From NCBI GenBank assembly GCA_028023455.1, contig JAQFVV010006293.1:1439844-1503843 (forward strand): 64,000 nt of DNA. Reading direction: 5' to 3'. This DNA comes from Epiperipatus broadwayi. Taxonomy: Eukaryota; Onychophora; Udeonychophora; Euonychophora; Peripatidae. A model generated the notes under the pieces. The model was not told where the DNA came from. It saw nothing but the letters and a program-made list of their open reading frames with translations, and ran no database searches. Positions 48,970-59,700 of the stretch are shown in pieces (the stretch's first letter is position 1; every line of letters begins with the position of its first letter). A program made the position numbers and the translations under genes.

Positions 48970-49135
48970 ACAAATATTAGGGGAATTGGGGTGAAGTCTA
49001 ACAAAAATATGAGTCTTAACCATATATACTGTATATAAAAATCTTGTTTTATTTCATTATGTTTTTCTTATTGTAATGATTGTATTATTTGGAATCTTGC
49101 ATCGTTTTTAAATGACTAATATTTTAACATAATTT
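48970..49135. repeat. Left flanking direct repeat of the 49 kb foldback
   Basis: GGGGAATTGGGGTGAAGTCT with TATATATACTGTATATAAAA recurs at about 49,891-49,958. Its continuation (TTATTGTAATGATTGTATTA, TTTGGAATCTT) recurs at about 50,468-50,500. The second copy is therefore split by about 480 bp of other sequence. Confidence 0.75.
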
Positions 49136-49167
49136 CTGATCAAGTTCTCATTTCTACATTATGGACT

Positions 49168-49865
49168 TAAGTAATATTTACCGAGGCTGTACCCTTGAGA
49201 ATATGCATGTAAAATGCGATAGTAAGGACCTCTACAAGTTTTTAACCATAAGCTTACACTATGGAAGAAAAGAGGGGAACCCTTCTTTACTTCAACCTAC
49301 TTTCTATTTAAATAGATGAAGCTGAAGTGGTTAGATTTGTGAGGGTGAAGCTATTCAATACTTCACTGATTAAGTCCACATTTCTTATTACACATGAATA
49401 CTCTCGAAATCTTTCGATTTACAACGAGTCAATGGAAAGATTTTATAGTTAGAAATCTATTACAGTAATTTAAAGTTATAATTATACATTTATTAAATTC
49501 ACATTGATTACGTAAGTAATATTTACCGAGGCTGTACCCTTGAGAATATGTGTGTAAAATGAAATAGTAGGGACCTCTACAGGTTTTTAACCACAAGCTT
49601 ATGGTATAGAAGAAAAGAGGGGAAATCAGTGAAGTATTGAATAACTTCACGCTCACAGATCTAACCACTTCAGCTTCACCTATTTAAATAGAAAGTAGGT
49701 TGAAGTAAAGAAGGGTTCGCCTCTTTTCTTCCATAGTGTAAGCTTGTAGTAAAACCCTGTAGAGGTCCCTACTATCGCATTTTACATGCATATTCTCGAG
49801 GGTACAGCCTCGGTAAATATTACTTACATAATCAATGCACGTTTAATAAATTTATAATTACAATT
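49168..49865. mobile_element. Foldback element 3, three-part inverted repeat
   Basis: The end sequence GTAATATTTACCGAGGCTGT occurs at 49,171 (left arm), at 49,516 (middle) and, as reverse complement, at about 49,800-49,823 (right arm). The left arm (49,168-49,372) pairs with the whole right arm (about 49,625-49,832). The middle copy (about 49,507-49,625) repeats only the outer 120 bp of the left arm and also pairs with the right arm. Middle-right pairing extends outward to about 49,462 and 49,865. ATTATGGACTTAAG lies immediately outside both ends (about 49,159 and 49,863). No transposase is present; the small minus-strand frame at 49,429-49,668 lies within an arm. Confidence 0.8.
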
Positions 49866-49887
49866 ATGGACTTAAGAAAAAATTTTA

Positions 49888-50510
49888 TTAGGGGAATTGG
49901 GGTGAAGTCTAACAAAAATATCAGTCTTTACTATATATACTGTATATAAAATCCCTATTTTATCTGTTATCTGATTGGTGAATGTATGAATGTTTCTTTG
50001 TAAATTTATCAATTGTCAAATTTACAACCTGTCACAAGTCAAATTTACTACCATTCCACCATTAATAAGCCATAAGAGTTGTCCATAACTGTCACATATC
50101 AAATATAACAGTTATATATTTAATACATTAAATTTTAATTTAGTTTTATTAATACCAGGCCAGGTTGTTCCAAACATTTTTTCCCCAATATATAATATTA
50201 AAATCTTTTGTTTGATTTACATTAAATCTTGAAATTTTTTTTATTAAAGCAACCAGTTCAAAAAAACTATTATTACAGCCTTATTAAAAAAAAACTATTA
50301 CATTTGTTCATAAATTTGTCATTATGCCATTAATAGATGTAATTTTTTTTTTTAAATTGTCCATAATTATTAAAATCTTTTGTTTAATTTACATTAAATC
50401 TTTAAAAAAATTATGAAAGCAACCAATTAAAAAAGATCAAAAACTTGTTTTATTTCATTGTGTATTTGTTATTGTAATGATTATATTATTTGGAATCTTC
50501 TATGTTATAT
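49888..50510. repeat. Right flanking direct repeat, interrupted
   Basis: Matches 48,970-49,135 in two blocks (about 49,888-49,965 and 50,440-50,510). The intervening sequence contains its own internal duplication: AAATCTTTTGTTTGATTTAC at about 50,201 and AAATCTTTTGTTTAATTTAC at about 50,373. Confidence 0.65.
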
Positions 50511-51613
50511 TTTGTTCCAAGCTTCCCTTGCCTAAAAATGTATATAATATATTTTGCCGGTAAACAATATTTACAATAAAATACACATTGTTACTGAACT
50601 GCAAGTGTATAGCAGTTTTCAGCACACCCACATATATATAGCATAGATACTTTGTTTATATGTATGGTATGCATATATAAATTAAGATTGTAGTATAAAT
50701 AAATTTTTTAAAAATAATATAGTTATTAATAATAAATTGAGAGGATACCTTTACATATATTATACTGAGTTTGTGGTCATTTACATATTCACTGAAGCAA
50801 TAATAATAAGAAAAAACTAACTTCTATATTATTTTTATTTTTAAATAAAGTAAATAGTGAAAAATCTGATTTTCATAGCTATTAAATCATTCGGGTTGAG
50901 ATTTTTTTTTTTTTTTTCAATATTTTTTTTCTTATAGAAACTTAATAATAGTCTTGTTATGAAGAAATCAGAACCTCTCTAATTAGTTTGATGTTTGAAA
51001 ATCAGTATCAACTTTTAATATCTACAATTTTGTAAAAATTTTAGTATTACATATAAGAAAATATTATATATTTTTAAAATACTGCATTTCACATTTGTAA
51101 AGGATAATATGAGGAGACTAAAATGTATATACTTTCAATACAAACTAAAGAAATTTTATTAATAAACATAATCATGTATGACACTCATATCAGAAAAATG
51201 GCTGTTGGCTTAATGTAAAATTTATTTATAAACTTTACTTCAAAAAAAATGATTATAGCATTCAGCAAAGGAAAAATAGCTGTTCAAATGTAATAAAATT
51301 TGCAAATTTTAATGGGTTTTTTTGTGTTTGTTTATATTGTTTTTGAATAGCATATAGTTGAAGACGTAGTTAGATACAGCATAGTTCAGAGCTTCACTAT
51401 AAGCTGAAATTGGAGTGTGACTTGAGTTTTATGAATCTGGCTACATAAGTTTTATAATACATAAAATATATTCAGAAATGATCAAATTACCATTCGGATC
51501 CTAAAAAGACGATTTAAATTTATTTAGGCAGTATTTATATATATATATAAATTACATACTGCCTAACACTATATTAGTCATAATAAATAAAATAAACATT
51601 CATATAACATTAT
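50511..51613. other. AT-rich non-coding stretch
   Basis: No coding signal. A small palindrome (AGGCAGTAT with its complement around an AT core) lies at about 51,527-51,565. Confidence 0.6.
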
Positions 51614-51738
51614 CAATACTAGCCAAAAAAAACTAAACTTTACTAAAATTCTTTCACAACCATGGTTTCATCTATTTGTTGATGAAACCATGCTTGTGGA
51701 TGAATTTTAGTAAAGTTTAATTTTTTTGGCTAGTATTG
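51614..51738. repeat. 125-bp hairpin, about 58-bp arms and 8-nt loop
   Basis: CAATACTAGCC at the left pairs with GGCTAGTATTG at the right. Pairing continues through AACTTTACTAAAATT and CATGGTTTCATC, with only a few mismatches, to the loop TATTTGTT (51,673-51,680). Weaker pairing extends about 10 bp further out on each side. It could be a small MITE or a source of small RNAs; nothing distinguishes these by sequence alone. Confidence 0.8.
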
Positions 51739-53549
51739 TAATATTATATTAATTTTTATTTTATTGTGTATATATGTAAAGCAAATTAAAACTGCTAAAA
51801 ATGCTTTTCCAAGAGATTTATATTATCTCCTTAATTATTAAATAAACATATCATCGTGAAACATTTGCCTTATAATTGATTTATACTAATCGTACAATGA
51901 TCACTGAACATTTCTTGAATACATTATTTCTCTAATGTTCATTACTATAATAGTTAAATACAAAACACTTTTCTTAATTAAACATAACTGGAAGTTCTGA
52001 GCGAACTTAGAAGATATGAAGATTATTTTAAATATCTTTAAATATTAAATCTGATAAAAGTCTCATACATCCAATACATTAAAAATATTTATTCTATTAA
52101 GCTATAATATAATTTCAAATATTTAATGTTAGCATTTTTGAAAGCTTACTGACTTTTGTAAAATGTTTTACTAATACCGTCACTTGTCTATCTTGATATT
52201 TGCTTTTTTAAAACAGTATCTTACCTACAAACTAACTAACTATACTAAAGTAATATAAAGTCCCACTTATGTTTTGACAAATTTACTATAAGTTAGATTA
52301 AATCAAAGCAACATATCTGAATAGGATAGCTTTATATATAAAAAAACATTTTAATAAAAGTTAGATAGTAGTATAATTTGAAAGAGTTTTCTTTGCACAG
52401 AGTAATCTTTTTTATCATGCATTGACCAGAAAAATCTTTCTACATTATGCTGGCATATCCAAAACTTCTTTAGATATTTTCTTAATAAATTGAGAGTTAA
52501 ATGGAATTTGCTAAGATTGTGTTGAAATTATTGATCAATCTATGAAGCATTAAATTTGGTTGCAATTGTAACATTGCAATAAAAATCTTTTCAAATACAC
52601 TTAATCAGCTATGATAGGAACTTCAATGAGGATAAACATATGCATTATTAGTAATATATAAGGTTTAATATCTTTATTTTTAATACCACTGACAATATTT
52701 TGTACTAATAATTATAGAATACTTTTCAGAAATAACTTTAACGATTTTTTCTTATACTAAGTTTCAACAAAGTTAATAACTATGAAAGAGAAACAACTTT
52801 TTTTTTTTGCAAAGTAAAAAAAGTAGTGGTGCACAGTATCCATTAATATTATTTGTCTTTTAAACTACTTTAATCATCATATAAAATTTTTTATATGATT
52901 TCTTGAGCAAAATACCATGGAAACATAGATCATCTTTGATAATTTAACATGATAGTTCATTTTTATTATAGATATATATAAACAAAGTTTTGGAAGTTTA
53001 AAGATTCAACTTAGCATTGATTATTATTGAAGTGTTATTTAACAAAAGTCTTAATAAAGAGAAAAAACAATAATCTTCTGTTTATTTTTTTAAATAGTTT
53101 CAAATTTATTTCAACTCATAATATTATAGTAAAGAATTAAAAACAAAGACCAATTCATGAAAATCTTCTGAAATATTCTTCATAATTTCATCCATGTTTA
53201 TTAATATTAATAGCGTTAGATATCAGTTATTTAAGCCAATCTCTCATTTGTTGATTAAGATATTGCATTGCCATTGATAGATTGTAATATTTTGATGAAA
53301 TAAAGAATTAGAGAAATTATTTTGAAAAACTGTTAATTACTACTATGTAGATAGGCTTAATAAATTTGTCATTTATTATTGGAATGAGGTAATTGATTTG
53401 TATATGATTCCACTATGATACAATATTGATTGACTATTAAATTATATTATGGAGTTTTGAAGAAATTTTAAAGTAATCAAAGTTACTATGTCTTCAAATA
53501 GAAAATTTATATGTACACATATATGTATTTGAAGATGTATAATATTCAT
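51739..53549. other. AT-rich non-coding stretch
   Basis: No coding or repeat signal recognised. Confidence 0.6.
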
Positions 53550-54600
53550 TATTTTCAACATTTATCAATTCATTGCAAAATGAATGCCTCTCCAAGTTTA
53601 ATCCATCTCTGATATTTAGCCTCTCTTCTCCCCCTCATTGCAAAACACTTATTTCATTCATCCATCCATCTCACTTAGTCTCTTTCTATGTCTTTTTACA
53701 ATATTTTGGAATCCAATTTAAGATTTTAATTGTTCATCTGTTATCATCTCTTCTAACAATATGTCCAGCCCAACTGCACTTCAATTCTTAATTCTTTCAA
53801 TGATGTCAGTAACACCTGTTTGTTTTTTTATGCATGTATTTCATTTTTGATCCCTTCTTGTTACTTCTAACATACATCTCTCCCACTTTGTTGAGTAGTC
53901 TGAAGTCTCTGTATTGCTCTTCTGTTAAATGACCAAATCTCAGATCCATAAGTAAGAATGGTAACACATTTATTAAAAGCCTTTTCAAACATAAAGATAT
54001 ATTTCCTTTTACTAAACACTCCAACCAAATTTAATTCTGTGATTAATTTCATCCATTATGGTTCTATCTGTAGTTATAATACGACCAAGATATTTGAAGT
54101 TTTTAACTTCTGATTATTATCAATCTAGTTTTTTCTTTTGAGAAAATTGATTGAGCATTACTTTAATCTTTTTAATATTTACCTTTAGACTTACTTTTTA
54201 CTTTCATGTGATAACTCTTGCACCATTTCCTGAAGCTGTGAAGCACTATTTGCATGAACAGTTACATCATCTACAGAATCTAGCTGACTTAAATAATCTT
54301 TTTTTTTTTATTCCCTTAACTTCCTATTTTAATTCACAACATACTTTTTGCCAAACTGCTATAAAAAGTTTTGGAGATATGAAATCATCCTGACATACAC
54401 CCATCTCAATGTTAACCTTTTTAGTGTCATTATATAATCTAATTTTTGCTCTTGCATTTTTATAAATATTTTTCGGAATATGACAATATTCTGGGTCATT
54501 ATCTTGATGAACCAATGCTTTAATCATGGAAGAAATGCTTTTAGAATCAAATATTTGTTTATAATCTATAAATCCAAAGCACAATGGCTACTCATGTTAA
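53550..54600 (-). mobile_element. RTE-type non-LTR retrotransposon, decayed (copy 2)
   Basis: Minus-strand frames match copy 1 at 34.9-36.6 kb. CFGFIDYKQIFDS (motif A region) is followed by YKNARAKIRL and NIEMGVCQDDFISPKLF, where the usual QGD reads QDD (54,584 to 54,324). Next come ILTYGSEIWS (about 53,970-53,940), KTNRCY and WAGHI near 53,780, and a C-terminal RWIKLGEAFILQ just before about 53,570. The active-site region between 54,320 and 54,060 is rearranged. The copy is 5' truncated just upstream of motif A. Short plus-strand frames here are antisense shadows. Confidence 0.85.
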
Positions 54601-55825
54601 GTATGAGTTAAATCAGTAACAACACAATTTTATTTTACAAACAATATTTCCGTTGACTCATATTTTTTTTGGGAAGTATAAGGATGTGAGTTTGAGTTCT
54701 AAACAGGAACTGATTTTTTTTTTAATTGTTAAAAATTCAAAAATGCTTACATACAACACAGCAAGTTAACATAAAAGCAGTTAATAGAAAACAAAAATTT
54801 TCACCACTATATATTTGACAAACTTGATTATACCTTTTCTTTCATCATATCTTTAGGAAGTGGGTTTGTTGGAGAAGCCTTTGATTTGCTGTGCCTGTTT
54901 AAAAACTGTTTTATCTTTTACCTGAAAATATCATTTTTATACTTAGAATTTCTTTTGAAAAAAAATTTTTTTTTGTTCACTTATAAACTTTTGTTAATAA
55001 TTTGCAGAGTAAGTAGTAAGTCATTTACATGATTAATTAGCATTTAATGTTTTCTGATGGGATTTTCTTTTTATCTTTTATTTTTGAAGATACTCCCTTC
55101 CTCCCGTATTTTATTTTGAATCCATTTGTTTATTTAAAATAGCTTTGAATTAACTTTATCTGATTACAGATTTTTGATTTTAAACTTCATGAGTATAAGA
55201 TGCTAATGCGTTTTTTTTTTTTTTAGAAATTTAATTTTCTTCACTCTCATTCAAATTGATACAAAATAGTACGTTGTATCATTATTTTATTCATATTTTT
55301 ATATGATTTTAGTTAAGATACTCATTATTTAGTAGATTCAAAATTAAACTTTTTTAATGGGACTTTTATTTAAATGTTTTTTTTTTTTTTGGCTAAAGAG
55401 ATCTTTCCTTTTCTCTTCTCTGGTAGTTTCCTAATGGTTAGTACAATTAGTGTGATATAGTTTGCATTTTGAGGGGTTCAAAATACGTTTGATTATTCTG
55501 TTAAGAACTGATAATTTCCATTTTGAAATCACTTGTTAATTTTGTATTTATTTTTCATAGGATGAAATAATTGGACTAATATTTCTCAACTACAAATTAC
55601 ACGTCTCTATTTGCCATTATCACACACCATTGAGAAATTAGATAGTATTCAATAAAATAATTATTTTTAAGATTATATATTTATATAGTTTTCTTAATAA
55701 AAATGATCTAACACACTTTGTTTCATAAAAAGAATTTTTTTAAAAATTTGAATTCATGATATTTAAAAAATTGTTAATTGTTGGTTATATCATTTTGGCA
55801 CAACTTAAGTTAATGTATTAGAAAC
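54601..55825. other. AT-rich non-coding stretch
   Basis: A B-box-like string (GAGTTTGAGTTCTAA) lies at about 54,687-54,702 without an A box. Otherwise nothing is recognised. Confidence 0.55.
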
Positions 55826-55827
55826 TA

Positions 55828-57078
55828 CTGTATTCCTTCAAATATAAGACACCCCCCCCCCCCCCAATTTCGGACTCTTAAAAGAAGGATACATATTAAA
55901 TTCAAAGCAAAAATTTTCAACATCTTATTTCTGTGGATATTTGCTTTTTGCTATACATGCATATAATATTACGATCATTTCCTATGCATAATAGTGTGTT
56001 AAATTTTTTAATCAATATTTTTTGGTTTAATTTCATAAATGGCTTTAACTCACTCTCAAACTGCTTCTTTTAATGTTATTTTGCCAATTTTACCGACCAG
56101 TATTTTATTGATAAAAGTTTACCAAATAACCTTTAGAATATTTTGTACAACTAACAAATCAATATACAATGGGGTAAGAATTTGCTTTCCAAGATACTGA
56201 GAGCTTGATTATTATTCTCTCCACAAGAGAGTGTCTGTCAAAATTTTGACACGTCCAATGTTTTTGTTTTGATTTTTAAAGTGGAAACGAATGTTTTAGA
56301 ATCTTATAATATTATTTTGCTGATGTTGACAATTTTGATATTTTCATTTTGATTTTCAAAGTAAAAACAAATTTTTTAGAATCTTTTAATGTTATTTTGC
56401 CAATTTTACCATTATTTTATCAAGAAAAATTTACTGAATAACCTTTAGAATAGTTTTACAATTAACAAATCAATATAACAATGAGATAAGACCTGCCTTT
56501 CAAGATGTTAATTGGTTGATTGTTGTTTCCTCCATAAGAGAGTTCATGTCAAAATTTTGACGGTTCTGATGTTTTCACTTTGATTTTTAAAGTGAAATGA
56601 ATCTTTTAACATTATTTTGCCCATGTTGACAATTCCGATGTTTTTGTTTTGAATTTTAAAGTGAAAATGAATATTTTAGAATCTTATTTTACACATTTTA
56701 CATTTTTTTTCAGAAAATATTTGAAAAATATAAATTATTTTAGAAGAATGATTCAGATTTATTAGAAAAATGTACTTTACTTGAAAGTAAATTGCCAAAG
56801 AAATTATAACATTTGACTGCAATTTAAATGGCCTGAAGATGATGTACCTGATGAACTAGTGAAGATGAGAATTCAAGTTCTGAAACTGAAGATGTAGAAA
56901 GTGAAATTACTGTATATCTGAAGAAGATTCACAAAAATTAGACGAGTTTATTGTATTTATATTAGTTTCCTATTTAAGTACATACGTGCATCTCAAATTC
57001 AGGGAATAACCCCCCCCCCCATTTTTGGGTTTAAAATCCTACTGCATCTTAGGGGGGCTTATATTTGAAGTAATACAG
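55828..57078. mobile_element. TA-flanked MITE, 1,251 bp
   Basis: The left end CTGTATTCCTTCAAATATAAG and the complement of the right end (CTGTATTACTTCAAATATAA) match in all but one position, and each is followed by a poly(C) run. TA at 55,826-55,827 and 57,079-57,080 would be the target duplication, which points to the Tc1/mariner-pogo group; this family assignment is inference. The interior is dominated by two tandem units of about 300 bp (about 56,078-56,388 and 56,388-56,690). These share TTATTTTGCCAATTTTACC, TAACCTTTAGAATA, AACAAATCAATAT and GTCAAAATTTTGAC. A faint acidic coding remnant (WPEDDVPDELVKM) lies near 56,830-56,865. No transposase catalytic region could be recognised. Confidence 0.75.
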
Positions 57079-57637
57079 TAATTAATTTATTTTTACAAAG
57101 TCTTACCATCAAAAGCATTAGAAATATAAATATTTTACAAAGAAAAATAATATTCACCATGTGATTAATACAAGTTTCAATTTGTTACACAAATACTATG
57201 TGCCACACAATAAATATACTGAAAACTAGATTATACAGTATATGACCTATAGATGATTCTCTGCATATAACAATTCTAAGATGATAAACAAATTTGCACA
57301 ACTTTATGATACATGTTTTAAATTAACTGACAAAATTATGTACTAATATAAGATATCAGATAGTGATTGAGGATTATTATTATTAAAACAGAGTCAGTTG
57401 ACAATCTGCCTAGTGTAAATATGCTTGCTATTGCAGATTCAGGATTTCATTGTCAGTTAGGTTGAAGTGATACCTTTGTCTTTGAATAAAAGACATGTAC
57501 CATTTGAAACTTTTATACAGTTCACCTGCAGTCATATATGATAAAATTATTTTAGAAACAAATGTATATGCTAAAAATATATATCTTTTCAATGATTGTG
57601 TAAGTGTATATCTATTTATTCTCATGGATAAATGAAT
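57079..57637. other. AT-rich non-coding stretch
   Basis: No coding signal; the minus-strand frame at 57,428-57,625 has no recognisable motif. Confidence 0.55.
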
Positions 57638-57945
57638 TCATAAATATTATTTGTGGAAGCTTCCATGTAATAAAAATATAATAGCCTAATAACAGATGTT
57701 TCAGCACAATAACATGTATTTTCCTTAGAGCTTCACACAGCTTTTTTTCTCTCAAATCATAAGAATGTGTGTGGTGAGATTTAGAATGAGGAGAAAATAA
57801 CAAATGAAAAAAATAACGATTTTAAATCTCACCACACACATTTTTATTATTTGAGAAAGAAGAAACTCCAAGGAAAACACTTGATATTGTACTGAAATGT
57901 CAGGTATTTAGCTATTATATTTTTATTAAGCTACTGGAAATAACA
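57638..57945. repeat. Long hairpin, about 300 bp, arms of about 145 bp
   Basis: The left arm contains TAATAAAAATATAATAG, TTTCAGCACAATA, TTTTCCTTAGAG and GTGTGTGGTGAGATTTA. The right arm carries their complements in reverse order, ending near CTGGAAATAACACTATAT. The innermost segment (TGTGTGTGGTGAGATTTA) is perfectly paired around a loop of about 37 nt. Outer segments have scattered mismatches. An (AT)n microsatellite follows at 57,947-57,964. It could be a MITE or an inverted-repeat small-RNA source. Confidence 0.75.
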
Positions 57946-58479
57946 CTATATATATATATATATATGGGACCCATTTATAATGACTTAATGTCTGGAATTT
58001 TTAAAATAGTATTGAAAGTGTAAATAAAATAGAAAATAATCAATTATGAATCAAATTGGCTTGGGAAGTTGTAGAAGAGGATAAAAATCTTGAAGATATA
58101 AAATAACATGGTATCAAGTTGTTCTTTGGCAATAAAATGAAAATTTGACATTCCTATTTAAAACCAGAATAACACCATGAAATAGAATTCTGTAAAGAAT
58201 TGTATATGAAAAGAATATAGATAAATAAAATAGCCCATACAATTACAATACTGACATTTGAAAATCCACATTTTTTAAATGAAAAGGTGAAGCATATGAT
58301 GAAATTTGTAAAGAATGGAAAAGCTCTAAAAAGTAATGGAATCATTATAGATATGAGGAACTAGAAAAATTGTTGATAAAGCTATGCACTATCTATGTTA
58401 TAATAACATGTCAAATGGAAAAATGCATTACTAATAATGATATTTAAGAAAACAGAAAGTGAAGATATTGGAAATTACA

Positions 58480-58660
58480 ATCTTTATATATATAATACAT
58501 ATTTTTTCATCGAAACTTTATCAATATCTCTCTGATTTGTGTGACCAAGTCGAACGTCGTATTTATATTAAAAGTTTTAACACGGATGAACCCGCAAAAT
58601 ATGTATTTTATATATTTAACCCGTGCAAATCTTCGTTTTAACATATATATATATATATTA
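58480..58660. repeat. Insertion within RTE copy 3, bounded by (AT)n
   Basis: The segment interrupts the RTE alignment right after the block corresponding to GNYRPISL (here EDIGNYN). It begins and ends in AT microsatellites and has a distinct composition (CGAACGTCG, AACCCGTGC). Its 60-codon frame has no recognised motif. Likely a small transposed or microsatellite-mediated insertion. Confidence 0.4.
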
Positions 58661-59524
58661 AAATAATTCATTACAAATCATCTAAAGAAAAATTCGGATA
58701 CAAACCAAATAAATTGGATTTAATGATAATTAAATATTGAGAAAAATTGTAGAAAGGATACTGGATGTGAGTCACCATTTTACATTTAATTTTGTTTATG
58801 AAAAAATATTTGAATCTGTAACTATTTTTGCTGTGTTTAAAATTTTGTAATAGCCTACTGTCTAATTATGAAGTCTTTTTTCTAAATACAATAATGTGAT
58901 GACATTAAATAATTATTATCCAATAAAAGTGAATATCATCAGTGAGAGTCCATTTCTCCAAAAATGTTTTATAATAATTATGGAAAATTCTGCTAAAGTC
59001 ATAGGGACTTTGCAGATGTTTTTCAAATAATGCTTCATAGCTGTAGGAAATTCTAGAAGAAAATCCTGTAATGTTAAATGACTTTTTAAAAAATAATAAT
59101 AATAATGAATTACAAGAAGTTGATTTTTATAAATACTTTGATCAAGTTATTAATATAGATAAAAACTTAATGTGTGAAAAATCATAGAATTAATTTGGAT
59201 GAAGTGTTTTTGGAAGAAATAATATTAAAAGGTAATATGTAATATGTTTTAGTGATTGAAACAAATGAATAGTAGATATTTTCAACTAATGCTTACATCT
59301 GAATCAAACAGCAAAGTATGTACAGATGTATGTTAAAACTAACAAAAAAGAATCGAAAGCAAAATATATTGACTAGAGAACAAATATTTATGTCACTAAC
59401 ATCATTATAAGAATCAAGAAACTGAAATGAAGTAGATCTAACTAAACATATTGCCTAAAAAGATGACTACTGAAGTTCTAAACTGAATTCTAAAGAATTA
59501 CAAGAAGCATAAAAATATAATTAG

Positions 59525-59578
59525 GTGGATTTGAACTCAAGATTTTTCAGTCTAGAATACCTCTATTCCAAGTCAACA
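59525..59578 (-). repeat. tRNA-like SINE head (weak candidate) in RTE copy 3
   Basis: On the minus strand, GAGTTCAAATCC is a good B box, and TTGGAATAGAGGTATTCTAG upstream is a plausible decayed A-box region at about the right spacing. The surrounding RTE alignment is interrupted here. No cloverleaf could be drawn. Confidence 0.3.
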
Positions 59579-59700
59579 AGAGTGAAATAGTTGGATGAAA
59601 TGAATTTTGTTGAAAATGAGAACTATGGCTTGGCTAAACTGGTTGATAGATGATCTTGCATTGGATTTATGATTGATGTTAACAATGATGATTATCATAA

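Larger units (their letters stand above)
57990..59700 (+). mobile_element. RTE-type non-LTR retrotransposon, heavily decayed (copy 3)
   Basis: Fragments in plus-strand frames align in order with copy 1: CELAWEVVEED-like text near 58,050; FLNEKVKHMMKFVKNGKA at about 58,275-58,330; NGIIIDM; a WKNALLI-type piece near 58,415; FVYEKIFES (motif A region) near 58,795; and NYKKHK near 59,500. The tail reads as a short GAT-rich end near 59,690. No catalytic aspartates can be followed. A GC-richer insert lies at about 58,480-58,660 and a tRNA-like insert at 59,525-59,578. Confidence 0.7.
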
